Of a stretch of DNA of 9,544 nt, positions 1 to 6,315 are shown in pieces (within the stretch, counting starts at the first letter, position 1; every line of letters begins with the position of its first letter). Below the pieces are notes generated by a model. It did not search any database. It saw nothing but the letters and a program-made list of their open reading frames with translations, and was not told where the DNA came from. This DNA comes from RGIG8700 sp964568815 (GTDB lineage: Bacteria; Bacillota; Clostridia; RGIG6154), in NCBI GenBank assembly GCA_964568815.1, contig CAZMRY010000057.1, positions 1-9,544 of the forward strand, in the 5' to 3' direction. A program made the position numbers and the translations under genes.

Positions 1-74
1 ATATAAAATATATTGATAAAGTACCGCATCTTCAGACGGAGGTACTTAAGAAGACTATTGAAATGTATGATTAA
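1..74 (+). CDS. 3' end of an unidentified upstream gene (partial)
   Basis: The frame starting at position 3 is open from the window edge to a TAA at 72-74 and gives 23 residues ending TEVLKKTIEMYD, a normal-looking helical, lysine- and glutamate-rich C-terminus. Its stop overlaps the next gene's ATG (67) by 8 bases, the same type of overlap seen at xseA/xseB and xseB/ispA in this window, which supports it as real coding sequence translationally coupled to the RNase M5-like gene. The other two forward frames either hit stops at once or require a TTG start that would make a basic leader on the downstream protein. In many Bacillota a TatD-type nuclease precedes RNase M5, but this tail is too short and not distinctive enough to name. 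Confidence 0.55.
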   Translation, partial: IKYIDKVPHLQTEVLKKTIEMYD

Positions 75-633
75 GGAAATAATAATTGTAGAAGGAAAAT
101 ATGATAAAATAAAGCTTGACAGTATTCTTGAAAATGCAGTTGTAATTGCAACCAACGGTTTCAGAATATTTAAGGATAAGGAAAAAACAGCACTTTTGAG
201 AAGATATGCAAGAGAGAGGGGAGTTGTTGTTTTAACCGACTCCGATTCTGCTGGATTTCTCATAAGAAACCATCTTAAAAAGATACTTGGGAGCGATAAT
301 ATTAAAAACGCTTATGTGCCTGAAATAAAAGGAAAAGAAAAACGAAAAGCAACAGGCTCAAAGGAAGGACTTTTAGGTGTGGAGGGCATAAGCAAGGAAG
401 TAATTCTTGATGCACTTGAAAAAGCAGGCTGCGGATTGGAAATAAGCCACAAGCTTACACCTGTAACAAAGCTTGATTTGTTTAATGACGGATATATCGG
501 AAAGGCTGACAGTTCACAAAAAAGAGCCTTGCTTTTAAAAAAACTCGGTCTTCCGTCTAAGCTTTCTGTAAACGCACTTTTAGATGCACTAAATACCTTT
601 ATAGGTTATGAAGAATACAAAAAACTCTCATAA
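67..633 (+). CDS. Toprim-DUF4093 protein, ribonuclease M5-like
   Basis: This 188-residue protein has an N-terminal Toprim fold. The glutamate motif IIIVEGKYDK lies at residues 5-14 (E9) and the DxD motif VLTDSDSAG at about 55-63 (D58, D60), which together bind Mg2+ in Toprim nucleases. A second conserved block around residues 84-121, including LLGVEGISKEVILDAL, matches what I know of the DUF4093 family next to RNase M5. RNase M5 matures 5S rRNA precursors, so a role in structured-RNA cleavage in the cytoplasm is the best inference. The start at 67 is chosen because the conserved region begins right there and it overlaps the upstream stop by 8 bases; an upstream TTG at 13 would only add a basic leader that is the upstream gene read in another frame. 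The stop codon lies inside a terminator stem. Clostridia often have several Toprim-M5-like paralogues, so the symbol rnmV is not assigned. Confidence 0.75.
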   Translation: MIKEIIIVEGKYDKIKLDSILENAVVIATNGFRIFKDKEKTALLRRYARERGVVVLTDSDSAGFLIRNHLKKILGSDNIKNAYVPEIKGKEKRKATGSKEGLLGVEGISKEVILDALEKAGCGLEISHKLTPVTKLDLFNDGYIGKADSSQKRALLLKKLGLPSKLSVNALLDALNTFIGYEEYKKLS

Positions 634-659
634 GGTGATTGCCTTATGAGAGTTTTTTT
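619..659. terminator. bidirectional intrinsic terminator between convergent genes
   Basis: A perfect inverted repeat pairs 619-635 with 642-658 around the 6-base loop TGATTG. The GC-containing core ACTCTCATAAGG is flanked by A-runs on the left and a run of T (653-659) on the right. Read rightward it ends the RNase M5-like gene, whose TAA (631-633) is inside the left arm. Read leftward it ends the PPIase gene, whose stop is at 669. The A/T flanks give a U-tract in both directions. Confidence 0.92.
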
Positions 660-668
660 GTAATCGAT

Positions 669-2036
669 TTACCATGTGAACTGAATGTTTGCTTTTGATG
701 TCCATGCGGTAAGATTATTTGTAACATATGTGTTTGCATCAAATCTATAAAGTAAGTCGAAAGGAATAGCATCAAAGGTTTCATATGCTTTAATAATGTG
801 GTAGCCGTATGATGTTTCTGTAACAGGAGAAATCTGATTTACTTTAAGCTTAAGAGCAGCTTCTTCAAATTCTTTAACCATACCACTTCCTTCGTATACA
901 TAATATCCTTCTGATGGCATGCCGGGGTCATTGTTATTTTGTGAAATAAAGCTTTCAAAGTTAGCATTTTTTCTTGTTGCCTGATTATAGATTGCACCTG
1001 CTTTAGCTTTTGCAGCTGCTTTGTCCTTATCACTTAAAGGTGTACCAGTTGCTGTATCTACTGTTGGAATCAATATGTGTTTAACTCTTACAGTAGGTAA
1101 TTTGAAGGCATCAATGTTTTCATTATAATACTTGAGAGCCTCTTCCTTGTCAGCTGATGCGATTTCCGGGTCTGTACCGATTTTTTCAAGCAATTTAAGA
1201 TAAATTAAATCAAATTCGCTGACAGCGTTATAGTATGATGAATATTCGTCATATGTAATTCCGCTTTGTGCAAGTACAATTTCAAGGATTTCTTTTCCGC
1301 CGAATTCTTCTTCTACAATCTTATCAAATTCACTTGTAAGTGCTGATTTTTCTTCAGCGGTAAGAGCAAGGTTGTACTTATCTTTACATTCTTGTATATA
1401 AGTATAAAGGAGTGCTGTCTGCTCAATGGCACTGTGAACTTCTTCTATAGTTGATGCAGAAGTAATTGCATTCTGACCTTCTACTTTTATAAGATATTCA
1501 GGAATTACAGTATCATTTACTTTTCCAGACACCTTGCTGTAATCAATTGTGATTTTGTTAAGTGTTGCAGCTCTTACAGCCTCGTCCCAGCCGATGTTGT
1601 AGTTGAACATAGAACCAAGATCTCTTAAAGCAACATATGTTGTTCCGTTATGGACAAAGTTTCTTACCTGAACTGCAATGCCATCAACAACGATGTTAGC
1701 AAAATCAACAAGAGCGTTGATTTCAGTTACATAATATTCAACGGGAGGAATTTCTGTAACAGGTGACATTGGCATGCCGTATGTAAATGTTGCAGTTCTT
1801 GTTGCATCGTCCCACTGAACATCATAACCGAATGCATTGCCTGCATCTCTTAAACCGATGTATGTTGTTCCTTCATGCACGAAGTTGTGCATCCACACCT
1901 GCTGACCGTTAACAAAAACATTGACATAGTCAACGGTTATAACCATTTTTTGAGTTGTTACATCCTGTGCCATTACGCCTGTTGCCAAAGATAAGAGCAT
2001 AACAGCACAAAGTACAATACTTAATAATTTTTTCAT
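669..2036 (-). CDS. secreted stalk-domain peptidyl-prolyl cis-trans isomerase (PpiC/SurA type)
   Basis: This 455-residue exported protein has a signal peptide at 1-23 (MKK, hydrophobic core, cleavage after VMA) with no lipobox cysteine, so it is not a PrsA-type lipoprotein. Two tandem copper-amine-oxidase-N-like (stalk) repeats follow at about 35-84 and 110-159; each has an NFVHxGTTYxxLRD core. A SurA-N-like helical region (KVNDTVIPEYLI at about 172-183 onward to about 310) leads to a parvulin/PpiC rotamase domain at about 316-418 (VRVKHILIP, then FESFISQNNNDP, then SYGYHIIKAYE). The likely role is folding of exported proteins outside the membrane, with the stalk repeats perhaps anchoring to the wall; that last point is inference. 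The start at 2036 is fixed by the signal peptide and the AAAAGGAG site 9 bases before it. A longer reading from 2219 would run through its own promoter and into nusB. It is monocistronic. Confidence 0.88.
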   Translation of the reverse strand: MKKLLSIVLCAVMLLSLATGVMAQDVTTQKMVITVDYVNVFVNGQQVWMHNFVHEGTTYIGLRDAGNAFGYDVQWDDATRTATFTYGMPMSPVTEIPPVEYYVTEINALVDFANIVVDGIAVQVRNFVHNGTTYVALRDLGSMFNYNIGWDEAVRAATLNKITIDYSKVSGKVNDTVIPEYLIKVEGQNAITSASTIEEVHSAIEQTALLYTYIQECKDKYNLALTAEEKSALTSEFDKIVEEEFGGKEILEIVLAQSGITYDEYSSYYNAVSEFDLIYLKLLEKIGTDPEIASADKEEALKYYNENIDAFKLPTVRVKHILIPTVDTATGTPLSDKDKAAAKAKAGAIYNQATRKNANFESFISQNNNDPGMPSEGYYVYEGSGMVKEFEEAALKLKVNQISPVTETSYGYHIIKAYETFDAIPFDLLYRFDANTYVTNNLTAWTSKANIQFTW

Positions 2037-2045
2037 TTTATATAA

Positions 2046-2053
2046 CTCCTTTT
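2046..2053 (-). promoter_or_regulatory. ribosome binding site that sets the PPIase start
   Basis: Read on the minus strand the sequence is AAAAGGAG, followed by 9 bases and then the ATG at 2036-2034. It decides for the signal-peptide start and against the far upstream in-frame start at 2219. Confidence 0.85.
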
Positions 2054-2070
2054 GAATTTTAGACAATAAT

Positions 2071-2099
2071 ATTATACTTTTAATATTTGTATCTGTCAA
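2071..2099 (-). promoter_or_regulatory. sigma-A promoter of the PPIase gene
   Basis: On the minus strand a full consensus -35 TTGACA (2099-2094) and a full consensus -10 TATAAT (2076-2071) are separated by exactly 17 bases. Transcription should begin near 2064, giving a leader of about 28 bases. Both hexamers match consensus perfectly, so strong constitutive expression is expected. Confidence 0.85.
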
Positions 2100-2121
2100 C
2101 GGATATTTTTTTAAAAAAGAC

Positions 2122-2150
2122 TTTATTTTTGATGATTTATATAGTATAAT
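2122..2150 (+). promoter_or_regulatory. probable sigma-A promoter of the nusB-xseA-xseB-ispA operon
   Basis: A perfect -10 TATAAT lies at 2145-2150, 39 bases before the nusB ATG. The best -35 at 17-base spacing is TTTATT (2122-2127), which is weak. The promoter is divergent from the PPIase promoter in the same 152-bp gap, and A- and T-runs lie between them. The nusB ribosome site AAAGGA is at 2175-2180, 8 bases before the ATG. Confidence 0.6.
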
Positions 2151-2188
2151 ATATTTTAGATAATTATGATTAAGAAAGGAATTACACA

Positions 2189-2605
2189 ATGAGCAGAAAA
2201 GATGCGAGAGAATCAGCATTTAAGATTTTATACCAGATGGACATACAGAAATGTCCGGCAGATGAGATACTTAATACCTTTTATAACGAAAATGTCGTTG
2301 CAGAGGATGACAAAAAATATATAGACGATGTAACAGTTGGTACATATAACAATCTTAAAGAGATAGATGAAGTTATAATTAAAGGTCTTAAAAGCTGGAC
2401 ACTTAACAGAATTTCAAAGGTGGACAAGGCTGTTTTAAGACTTGCAGTATATGAAATATTCCACAGGGAGGACATTCCTGAAAGAGTATCTATTTTTGAA
2501 GCTGTTGAGCTTGTTAAGAAGTATGACAGCCCTAAAGCCGGCGGTTTTGTCAACGGAATACTGAGGGGTATTATAAGAAAAAACGAAGAAAATGGGGAAG
2601 AATAA
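2189..2605 (+). CDS. nusB: transcription antitermination factor NusB
   Basis: This 138-residue, all-helical cytoplasmic protein has the normal length for NusB. The start SRKDARESAFKILYQMD (residues 2-18) is the typical family opening. The C-terminal block runs LNRISKVDKAVLRLAVYEI (72-90), then PERVSIFEAVELVKKY (97-112) and GGFVNGILRGI (118-128), all of them NusB hallmarks. With NusE (S10), NusB binds boxA RNA to allow processive rRNA transcription. It is the first gene of an operon with xseA, xseB and a prenyl synthase, a common clostridial order. The AAAGGA site 8 bases before the ATG supports the start. The stop TAA abuts the TTG start of xseA with no gap. Confidence 0.95.
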   Translation: MSRKDARESAFKILYQMDIQKCPADEILNTFYNENVVAEDDKKYIDDVTVGTYNNLKEIDEVIIKGLKSWTLNRISKVDKAVLRLAVYEIFHREDIPERVSIFEAVELVKKYDSPKAGGFVNGILRGIIRKNEENGEE

Positions 2606-3811
2606 TTGAACCAGAATATTTTGACTGTTTCTCAGCTTAATGCCTATATTAAAAGCAAATTTGATTTTGATGATGTTTTATCTTCAATATGGATAAAGGG
2701 AGAAATCTCAAATTTCAAAAATCATACATCAGGGCATATGTATATGACCCTTAAGGACGAAACCGGAGTAATAAAAGCGGTGATGTTCAAGGGCAGTACA
2801 TTTTCGCTAAGATTTATGCCTGAGAATGGTATGAAGGTTTTAGCATATGGCAGAGTAAGTGTTTATGAAAGAGACGGACAGTATCAGCTTTATATAGAAA
2901 AAATGGAGCCTGACGGAATAGGTGCTCTTTATATTGCATACGAACAGCTTAAAAATAGACTTGAGCTTGAAGGCTTGTTTGATGAAACACATAAAAAAGA
3001 CATACCTGCATTCCCAAGAAAAATAGGAGTAGTTACTTCACCTACAGGTGCGGCAATAAGGGATATTCTTAATGTGCTTAAAAGAAGATATCCATTAGCC
3101 GATGTAACAGTTTATCCTGTTCAGGTTCAGGGAGAAGGCTCGGCTCAGCAGATTGCATCAGCAATAGAATACATCAACAACTATTCAGAATGTGATGTTA
3201 TAATAACAGGCAGAGGCGGAGGCTCTATTGAAGATTTATGGTGCTTTAACGAAGAAGTTTGTGCAAGAGCAATATATAGCTCAAAAATACCTGTTATTTC
3301 TGCAGTAGGTCATGAAACCGATTTTACTATTGCAGATTTTGTGGCAGACCTTCGTGCACCAACGCCATCAGCGGCGGCAGAGCTTGCAACACCTGATATA
3401 AGTGAAATCGAAGAATATCTTTATGATGTAAAAGGCAGGCTGTTAAGACTTGCATCTGCAGTTGTTGAGAATAAAAGGTTTAAGATATCAGAAACATCAA
3501 AAAGATTTTCAGAAAAAGCAATTTTAAATGATTATTCAGGTAAAAGACAGTATATAGACAGCCTTGTGCAGAGAGGTGCGGTTGTTGTTAATTCAAAAAT
3601 TGCAAATTCTAGAGAAAAGTTTATAAAGGCTGTTTCAAAGCTTGAGGTTTTAAACCCATTATCAGTGCTGAAAAGGGGATATGGTCTTGCAACAGATGAA
3701 GACGGAGCTGTTCTTGACTCAACAGAAAAATTTGAAGCAGATAAAGATTTTATATTAAATTTAAAAGACGGTAAGATTAATGCAACCGTCAGGGAGATAA
3801 AAAATGACTAA
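2606..3811 (+). CDS. xseA: exodeoxyribonuclease VII large subunit
   Basis: This 401-residue protein is the catalytic subunit of exonuclease VII, which degrades single-stranded DNA in both directions. An N-terminal OB-fold spans about 1-105 (LTVSQLNAYIK, SSIWIKGEISNFKNHTSGHMY). The catalytic part carries KIGVVTSPTGAAIRD (139-153), GRGGGSIEDLWCFNEE (202-217) and GHETDFTIADFVADLRAPTPSAAAE (235-259). Helical coiled segments follow (about 265-345), and then the conserved LNPLSVLKRGYGLA (349-362). It is somewhat shorter than the E. coli enzyme, as is common in Clostridia. The start is TTG at 2606, directly after the nusB stop, with GGGGAAG 5 bases upstream (2594-2600). The 3' end overlaps xseB by 8 bases, implying coupled translation of the two subunits. 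Confidence 0.95.
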   Translation: MNQNILTVSQLNAYIKSKFDFDDVLSSIWIKGEISNFKNHTSGHMYMTLKDETGVIKAVMFKGSTFSLRFMPENGMKVLAYGRVSVYERDGQYQLYIEKMEPDGIGALYIAYEQLKNRLELEGLFDETHKKDIPAFPRKIGVVTSPTGAAIRDILNVLKRRYPLADVTVYPVQVQGEGSAQQIASAIEYINNYSECDVIITGRGGGSIEDLWCFNEEVCARAIYSSKIPVISAVGHETDFTIADFVADLRAPTPSAAAELATPDISEIEEYLYDVKGRLLRLASAVVENKRFKISETSKRFSEKAILNDYSGKRQYIDSLVQRGAVVVNSKIANSREKFIKAVSKLEVLNPLSVLKRGYGLATDEDGAVLDSTEKFEADKDFILNLKDGKINATVREIKND

Positions 3812-4031
3812 GAAAATTTCATTTGAAGAAGCAATGAACAAAATAGAAGAGATTGTTTCAAAGCTTGAAAATCAGACAGCAAGCCTGGAAGAAACTGTTG
3901 AACTTTATAAAGAAGGCACAGAACTTTCTGTCCTTTGTAATAAAATGATAGATGAAGCAGAACAGAAAATAAAGGTTCTTGCAAAAACAAAAAACGGTCT
4001 TGAAGAAAAGGATTTCGTAGACAATGAATAA
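3804..4031 (+). CDS. xseB: exodeoxyribonuclease VII small subunit
   Basis: This 75-residue acidic helical protein has the family signature SFEEAMNKIEEIVSKLE (6-22) followed by SLEETVELYKEG (27-38) and a second helix ending EAEQKIKVL. The family forms a helical hairpin, several copies of which bind the long helices of XseA. It overlaps xseA by 8 bases, with a GGGAGA ribosome site at 3793-3798 inside xseA, and overlaps the prenyl synthase by 8 bases. Length and position leave little doubt. Confidence 0.93.
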   Translation: MTKKISFEEAMNKIEEIVSKLENQTASLEETVELYKEGTELSVLCNKMIDEAEQKIKVLAKTKNGLEEKDFVDNE

Positions 4032-4905
4032 TACTGAATATTTAGCTAAAAAAGAATACTATCATTCATACGCAGAAAAAACTCTTTCTGCCTTAAAGCT
4101 TGATTATGACTGTAAGCAGAAAAACCTTTTCGATGCAATAAATTACAGTCTTATGGCAAAAGGAAAAAGAATAAGACCTGTTATCTTACTTGCAGCTTGC
4201 GAAATGGCAGGGGGCAATATAAAAGATGCAGAAAACTTTGCTGCAGGTCTTGAAATGATACATAATTCATCTTTAATTCACGATGATTTGCCTGCAATGG
4301 ATAATGATGATTTAAGAAGAGGAAACCCAACAAATCATATTGTATACGGCGAGGCTACTGCAATACTTGCAGGTGATGTGCTTTTGGTAAGACCTTTTGA
4401 GGTTATGGCAGATGCAGTAAACACAAAAGGTCAGATAGATGCGTTAAAGTACATAGCAAAGTGTGCAGGTGCTGAGGGTATGATGGGTGGTCAGGAAATT
4501 GACCTTAAATGCGAAGGCGTAAAAGCAGATGAAGAAACAATCGTTGTTTTAAACAGACTTAAAACAGGTGCACTTTTTAAAGCTGCAGTTGTGGCAGGTG
4601 TTATGATTGCAGGGGCTGATGAAGAAAAGCTTAAGGCTGCTGAAGAATACGGAGACCTTTTAGGGCTTGCTTTTCAGCTGGTTGATGATTTGCTTGATAA
4701 CGACCCAAATGCTGATACAGGAAAAACAAAGGGCAGTGACATAGAAAAAGAAAAAAGCACATATCTTTCTGTTTACGGAGAAGAAAAATGCAGAGAAATG
4801 ATTGAAATGTGCACAAATAAAGCAAAAGAAGCATTAAGTATATTTGGCGAAAAAGCCGAATTTTTATGTATGCTTGTGGAAGAGTTGGCAACAAGAGTAA
4901 ATTAA
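4024..4905 (+). CDS. ispA: short-chain polyprenyl diphosphate synthase (farnesyl- or geranylgeranyl-type)
   Basis: This 293-residue trans-prenyltransferase condenses isopentenyl diphosphate onto allylic diphosphates in the cytoplasm. Visible motifs are GKRIRPVILLAACE (47-60), the first aspartate-rich motif DDLPAMDNDDLRRG (87-100, DDxxxxD as in bacterial FPP synthases), GQEIDL (156-161), LKTGALF (179-185), and the second aspartate motif FQLVDDLLD (217-225) followed by GKTKGSDIEKEKSTY. Its place after xseB is the classic ispA position. The fifth residue before the first aspartate motif is Ser82/83 (sequence NSSLIHDD), where bacterial FPP synthases normally have Tyr. That residue limits product length, so the product may be longer than C15. 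The start overlaps xseB by 8 bases, with AAGGA 11 bases upstream. dxs, a frequent next gene, is absent. The symbol is by homology and position. Confidence 0.88.
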   Translation: MNNTEYLAKKEYYHSYAEKTLSALKLDYDCKQKNLFDAINYSLMAKGKRIRPVILLAACEMAGGNIKDAENFAAGLEMIHNSSLIHDDLPAMDNDDLRRGNPTNHIVYGEATAILAGDVLLVRPFEVMADAVNTKGQIDALKYIAKCAGAEGMMGGQEIDLKCEGVKADEETIVVLNRLKTGALFKAAVVAGVMIAGADEEKLKAAEEYGDLLGLAFQLVDDLLDNDPNADTGKTKGSDIEKEKSTYLSVYGEEKCREMIEMCTNKAKEALSIFGEKAEFLCMLVEELATRVN

Positions 4906-4920
4906 GCCATAATTTATAAA

Positions 4921-4949
4921 TTGATTATGTAAACAAACAATGTTAGTAT
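4921..4949 (+). promoter_or_regulatory. possible promoter of the spoIID-like/queA unit
   Basis: TTGATT (4921-4926) and TAGTAT (4944-4949) lie 17 bases apart, a moderate sigma-A match, about 30 bases before the GTG. The inverted repeat 4924-4960 covers both elements. A sigma-E type site is not convincing: CATAATAA at 4955-4962 matches only part of the -10 and has no clear -35 partner. No ispA terminator with a U-tract is visible here, so some readthrough from upstream is possible. Confidence 0.35.
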
Positions 4950-4960
4950 GTTTACATAAT
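4924..4960. repeat. perfect 12-bp inverted repeat, possible operator
   Basis: ATTATGTAAACA (4924-4935) and TGTTTACATAAT (4949-4960) are exact reverse complements separated by 13 bases. The arm centres are 25 bp apart. The right arm is followed by AACAATACAG rather than a T-run, so this does not look like an intrinsic terminator. The repeat overlaps the putative promoter and ends 8 bases before the ribosome site, a position suited to repressor binding or a leader hairpin. Confidence 0.8.
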
Positions 4961-4968
4961 AACAATAC

Positions 4969-4973
4969 AGGAG
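4969..4973 (+). promoter_or_regulatory. ribosome binding site deciding the GTG start of the spoIID-like gene
   Basis: AGGAG is followed by 7 bases and GTG at 4981. The nearby ATG at 4979 is immediately followed by a stop (ATG TGA), so the GTG, which opens the signal peptide, is the start. Confidence 0.8.
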
Positions 4974-4980
4974 AAAAAAT

Positions 4981-6315
4981 GTGAAAAAAATTACAGGAAT
5001 AATTCTTGCAGTTCTGATGATTGTTATGATGATAGCAACACCTGCAAGTGCACAACTTAATATTCCACAGTACATAAGAGTTGGACTTTTTTATAATACA
5101 ACTGCCAAAACTGCAATAACTCTTTCAGGAGAAAATGTAGGTCTGCAGTGTGAAGGTGTTGAGCCTTTATATGCATCCGCATTCAGCGTCAGCGTGACGG
5201 ATGGTGGATTTTATGTAAATGATGTACTTTATCAGGCAGAAACACTTGAATTTGTACCTGACAACGGCATCATAACTGTTGATTCTAAGCCGTACAGAGG
5301 TTATATAAGATTAGTTTCAAACGGAAACAGTTTTAGTGTTATAAATGTTGTTAATCTTGAAGAATATTTATATGGAGTTCTTCCTCTTGAAATGGCAACG
5401 GGCTGGCCTATAGAGGCACTTAAGGCACAGGCCGTTTGTGCAAGAACTTATGCAGCCAAAGATGTTGGAAGATTTGAGCAATACGGCTTTGATGTAACAG
5501 ATAACACACTTTCGCAGATGTACGGCGGTGTAAATGTGGAAAAAGAAGATACCACAAGGGCGGTTGATGAAACAAAAGGACTTATTGCTACATATAATGG
5601 CAATATTGCAGAAACATATTATTTTGCAACATCAAGTGGAACAACTCTTGATGTAAAAGATGTATGGGGCTCGGATAAATACCCTTATCTTGTACCTGTA
5701 GACGACTCTTTGCAGTCTGAGGTTATACCTGACAACGGCAAATGGAAGGTAGAATATACAAAAAATGAGCTTACTGAGCTTTTTGAGAGCAAAGGTGTAG
5801 ACATTGGAATTGTGCTTGATGTTTCTGTTGATGAATATAATCAGCAGGGTGCAGTTATGAAGCTTACCTTCAGCGGTGCAGACGGCAGTAAGACATACAC
5901 AAAAGGAAAAACAAGAGATATTCTCAATTTAAGAAGTCAGACTTATACATTAACCAAGCTTACAACAGGCGGAGAAAGTAAAATACTGTCAGTTTTAACA
6001 GGAAAGGGAAACACATCAACAACACTTAATATAAATGTTCTTTCAAAAGAGGGACAAACAGCAGTTGCAGATAAAGTAAATGTTCTTTCAAAGGATACTG
6101 TAGAATGTTACGAAAACAAAACAGGAGATTTTACAGGTATAAGACTTGAGGGAACGGGATACGGACATGGTATAGGAATGAGCCAGAACGGTGCAAAAGC
6201 AATGGCAAAAGCAGGACATACCTTTGATGAAATTATAAAGCACTATTACACAGGTGTTGAACTTACAAGTGTCGCGGCGGAGGAAACAGAAAATGAAGAA
6301 TTGGAAGCTTTCTGA
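4981..6315 (+). CDS. secreted SpoIID/LytB-domain protein
   Basis: This 444-residue exported protein has a signal peptide at 1-24 (KK, hydrophobic stretch, cleavage after ASA). The SpoIID/LytB core includes VNLEEYLYGVLPLEMATGWP (124-143, with the putative catalytic Glu137), ALKAQAVCARTYA (147-158), TYYFATSSGTTLDVKDVWG (212-230), YPYLVPV (234-240) and the C-terminal GTGYGHGIGMSQNGAKAMA (391-409). SpoIID is a lytic transglycosylase that cleaves peptidoglycan stripped of its stem peptides during engulfment. This protein may be SpoIID itself or a LytB-like paralogue; its position beside queA is one I know from other clostridia. A segment of roughly 50 residues (about 331-380), with the repeat NVLSK, separates LRSQTYTL from the GHGIGMSQ motif. 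The cysteines reported to bind zinc in the C. difficile enzyme are not seen at DNTLSQMYGG. It overlaps queA by 23 bases. Confidence 0.85.
   Translation: MKKITGIILAVLMIVMMIATPASAQLNIPQYIRVGLFYNTTAKTAITLSGENVGLQCEGVEPLYASAFSVSVTDGGFYVNDVLYQAETLEFVPDNGIITVDSKPYRGYIRLVSNGNSFSVINVVNLEEYLYGVLPLEMATGWPIEALKAQAVCARTYAAKDVGRFEQYGFDVTDNTLSQMYGGVNVEKEDTTRAVDETKGLIATYNGNIAETYYFATSSGTTLDVKDVWGSDKYPYLVPVDDSLQSEVIPDNGKWKVEYTKNELTELFESKGVDIGIVLDVSVDEYNQQGAVMKLTFSGADGSKTYTKGKTRDILNLRSQTYTLTKLTTGGESKILSVLTGKGNTSTTLNINVLSKEGQTAVADKVNVLSKDTVECYENKTGDFTGIRLEGTGYGHGIGMSQNGAKAMAKAGHTFDEIIKHYYTGVELTSVAAEETENEELEAF
6032..6092 (+). repeat. in-frame 16-bp direct repeat inside the spoIID-like gene
   Basis: TAAATGTTCTTTCAAA occurs at 6032-6047 and again at 6077-6092, offset by 45 bases (15 codons), and encodes NVLSK twice. 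It falls in the segment that interrupts the SpoIID/LytB core before GHGIGMSQ, so it may reflect a small duplicated beta-structure rather than a DNA element. Confidence 0.7.
6279..6283 (+). promoter_or_regulatory. ribosome binding site that sets the queA start
   Basis: GGAGG inside the end of the spoIID-like gene lies 9 bases before the ATG at 6293. It favours that start over the in-frame start at 6254, which has no good site and would add 13 basic residues not expected in QueA. Confidence 0.85.

Noticed and set aside
13..66. Upstream TTG start for the RNase M5-like gene
   Set aside because: The extra residues are basic and atypical, and the same bases read as the tail of an upstream gene in another frame. 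GGAGG at 38-42 is too far from any suitable start to be its ribosome site.
2037..2219. N-terminal extension of the PPIase gene to an in-frame start at 2219
   Set aside because: It would run through the gene's own consensus promoter and into nusB. The signal peptide and ribosome site place the start at 2036.
4924..4960. Intrinsic terminator of ispA
   Set aside because: The stem is AT-rich with a 13-base loop, and no T-run follows in the forward direction. It is better treated as an operator-like inverted repeat.
4955..4962. Sigma-E sporulation promoter before the spoIID-like gene
   Set aside because: CATAATAA only partly matches the -10 consensus and no -35 element is found at the right distance.
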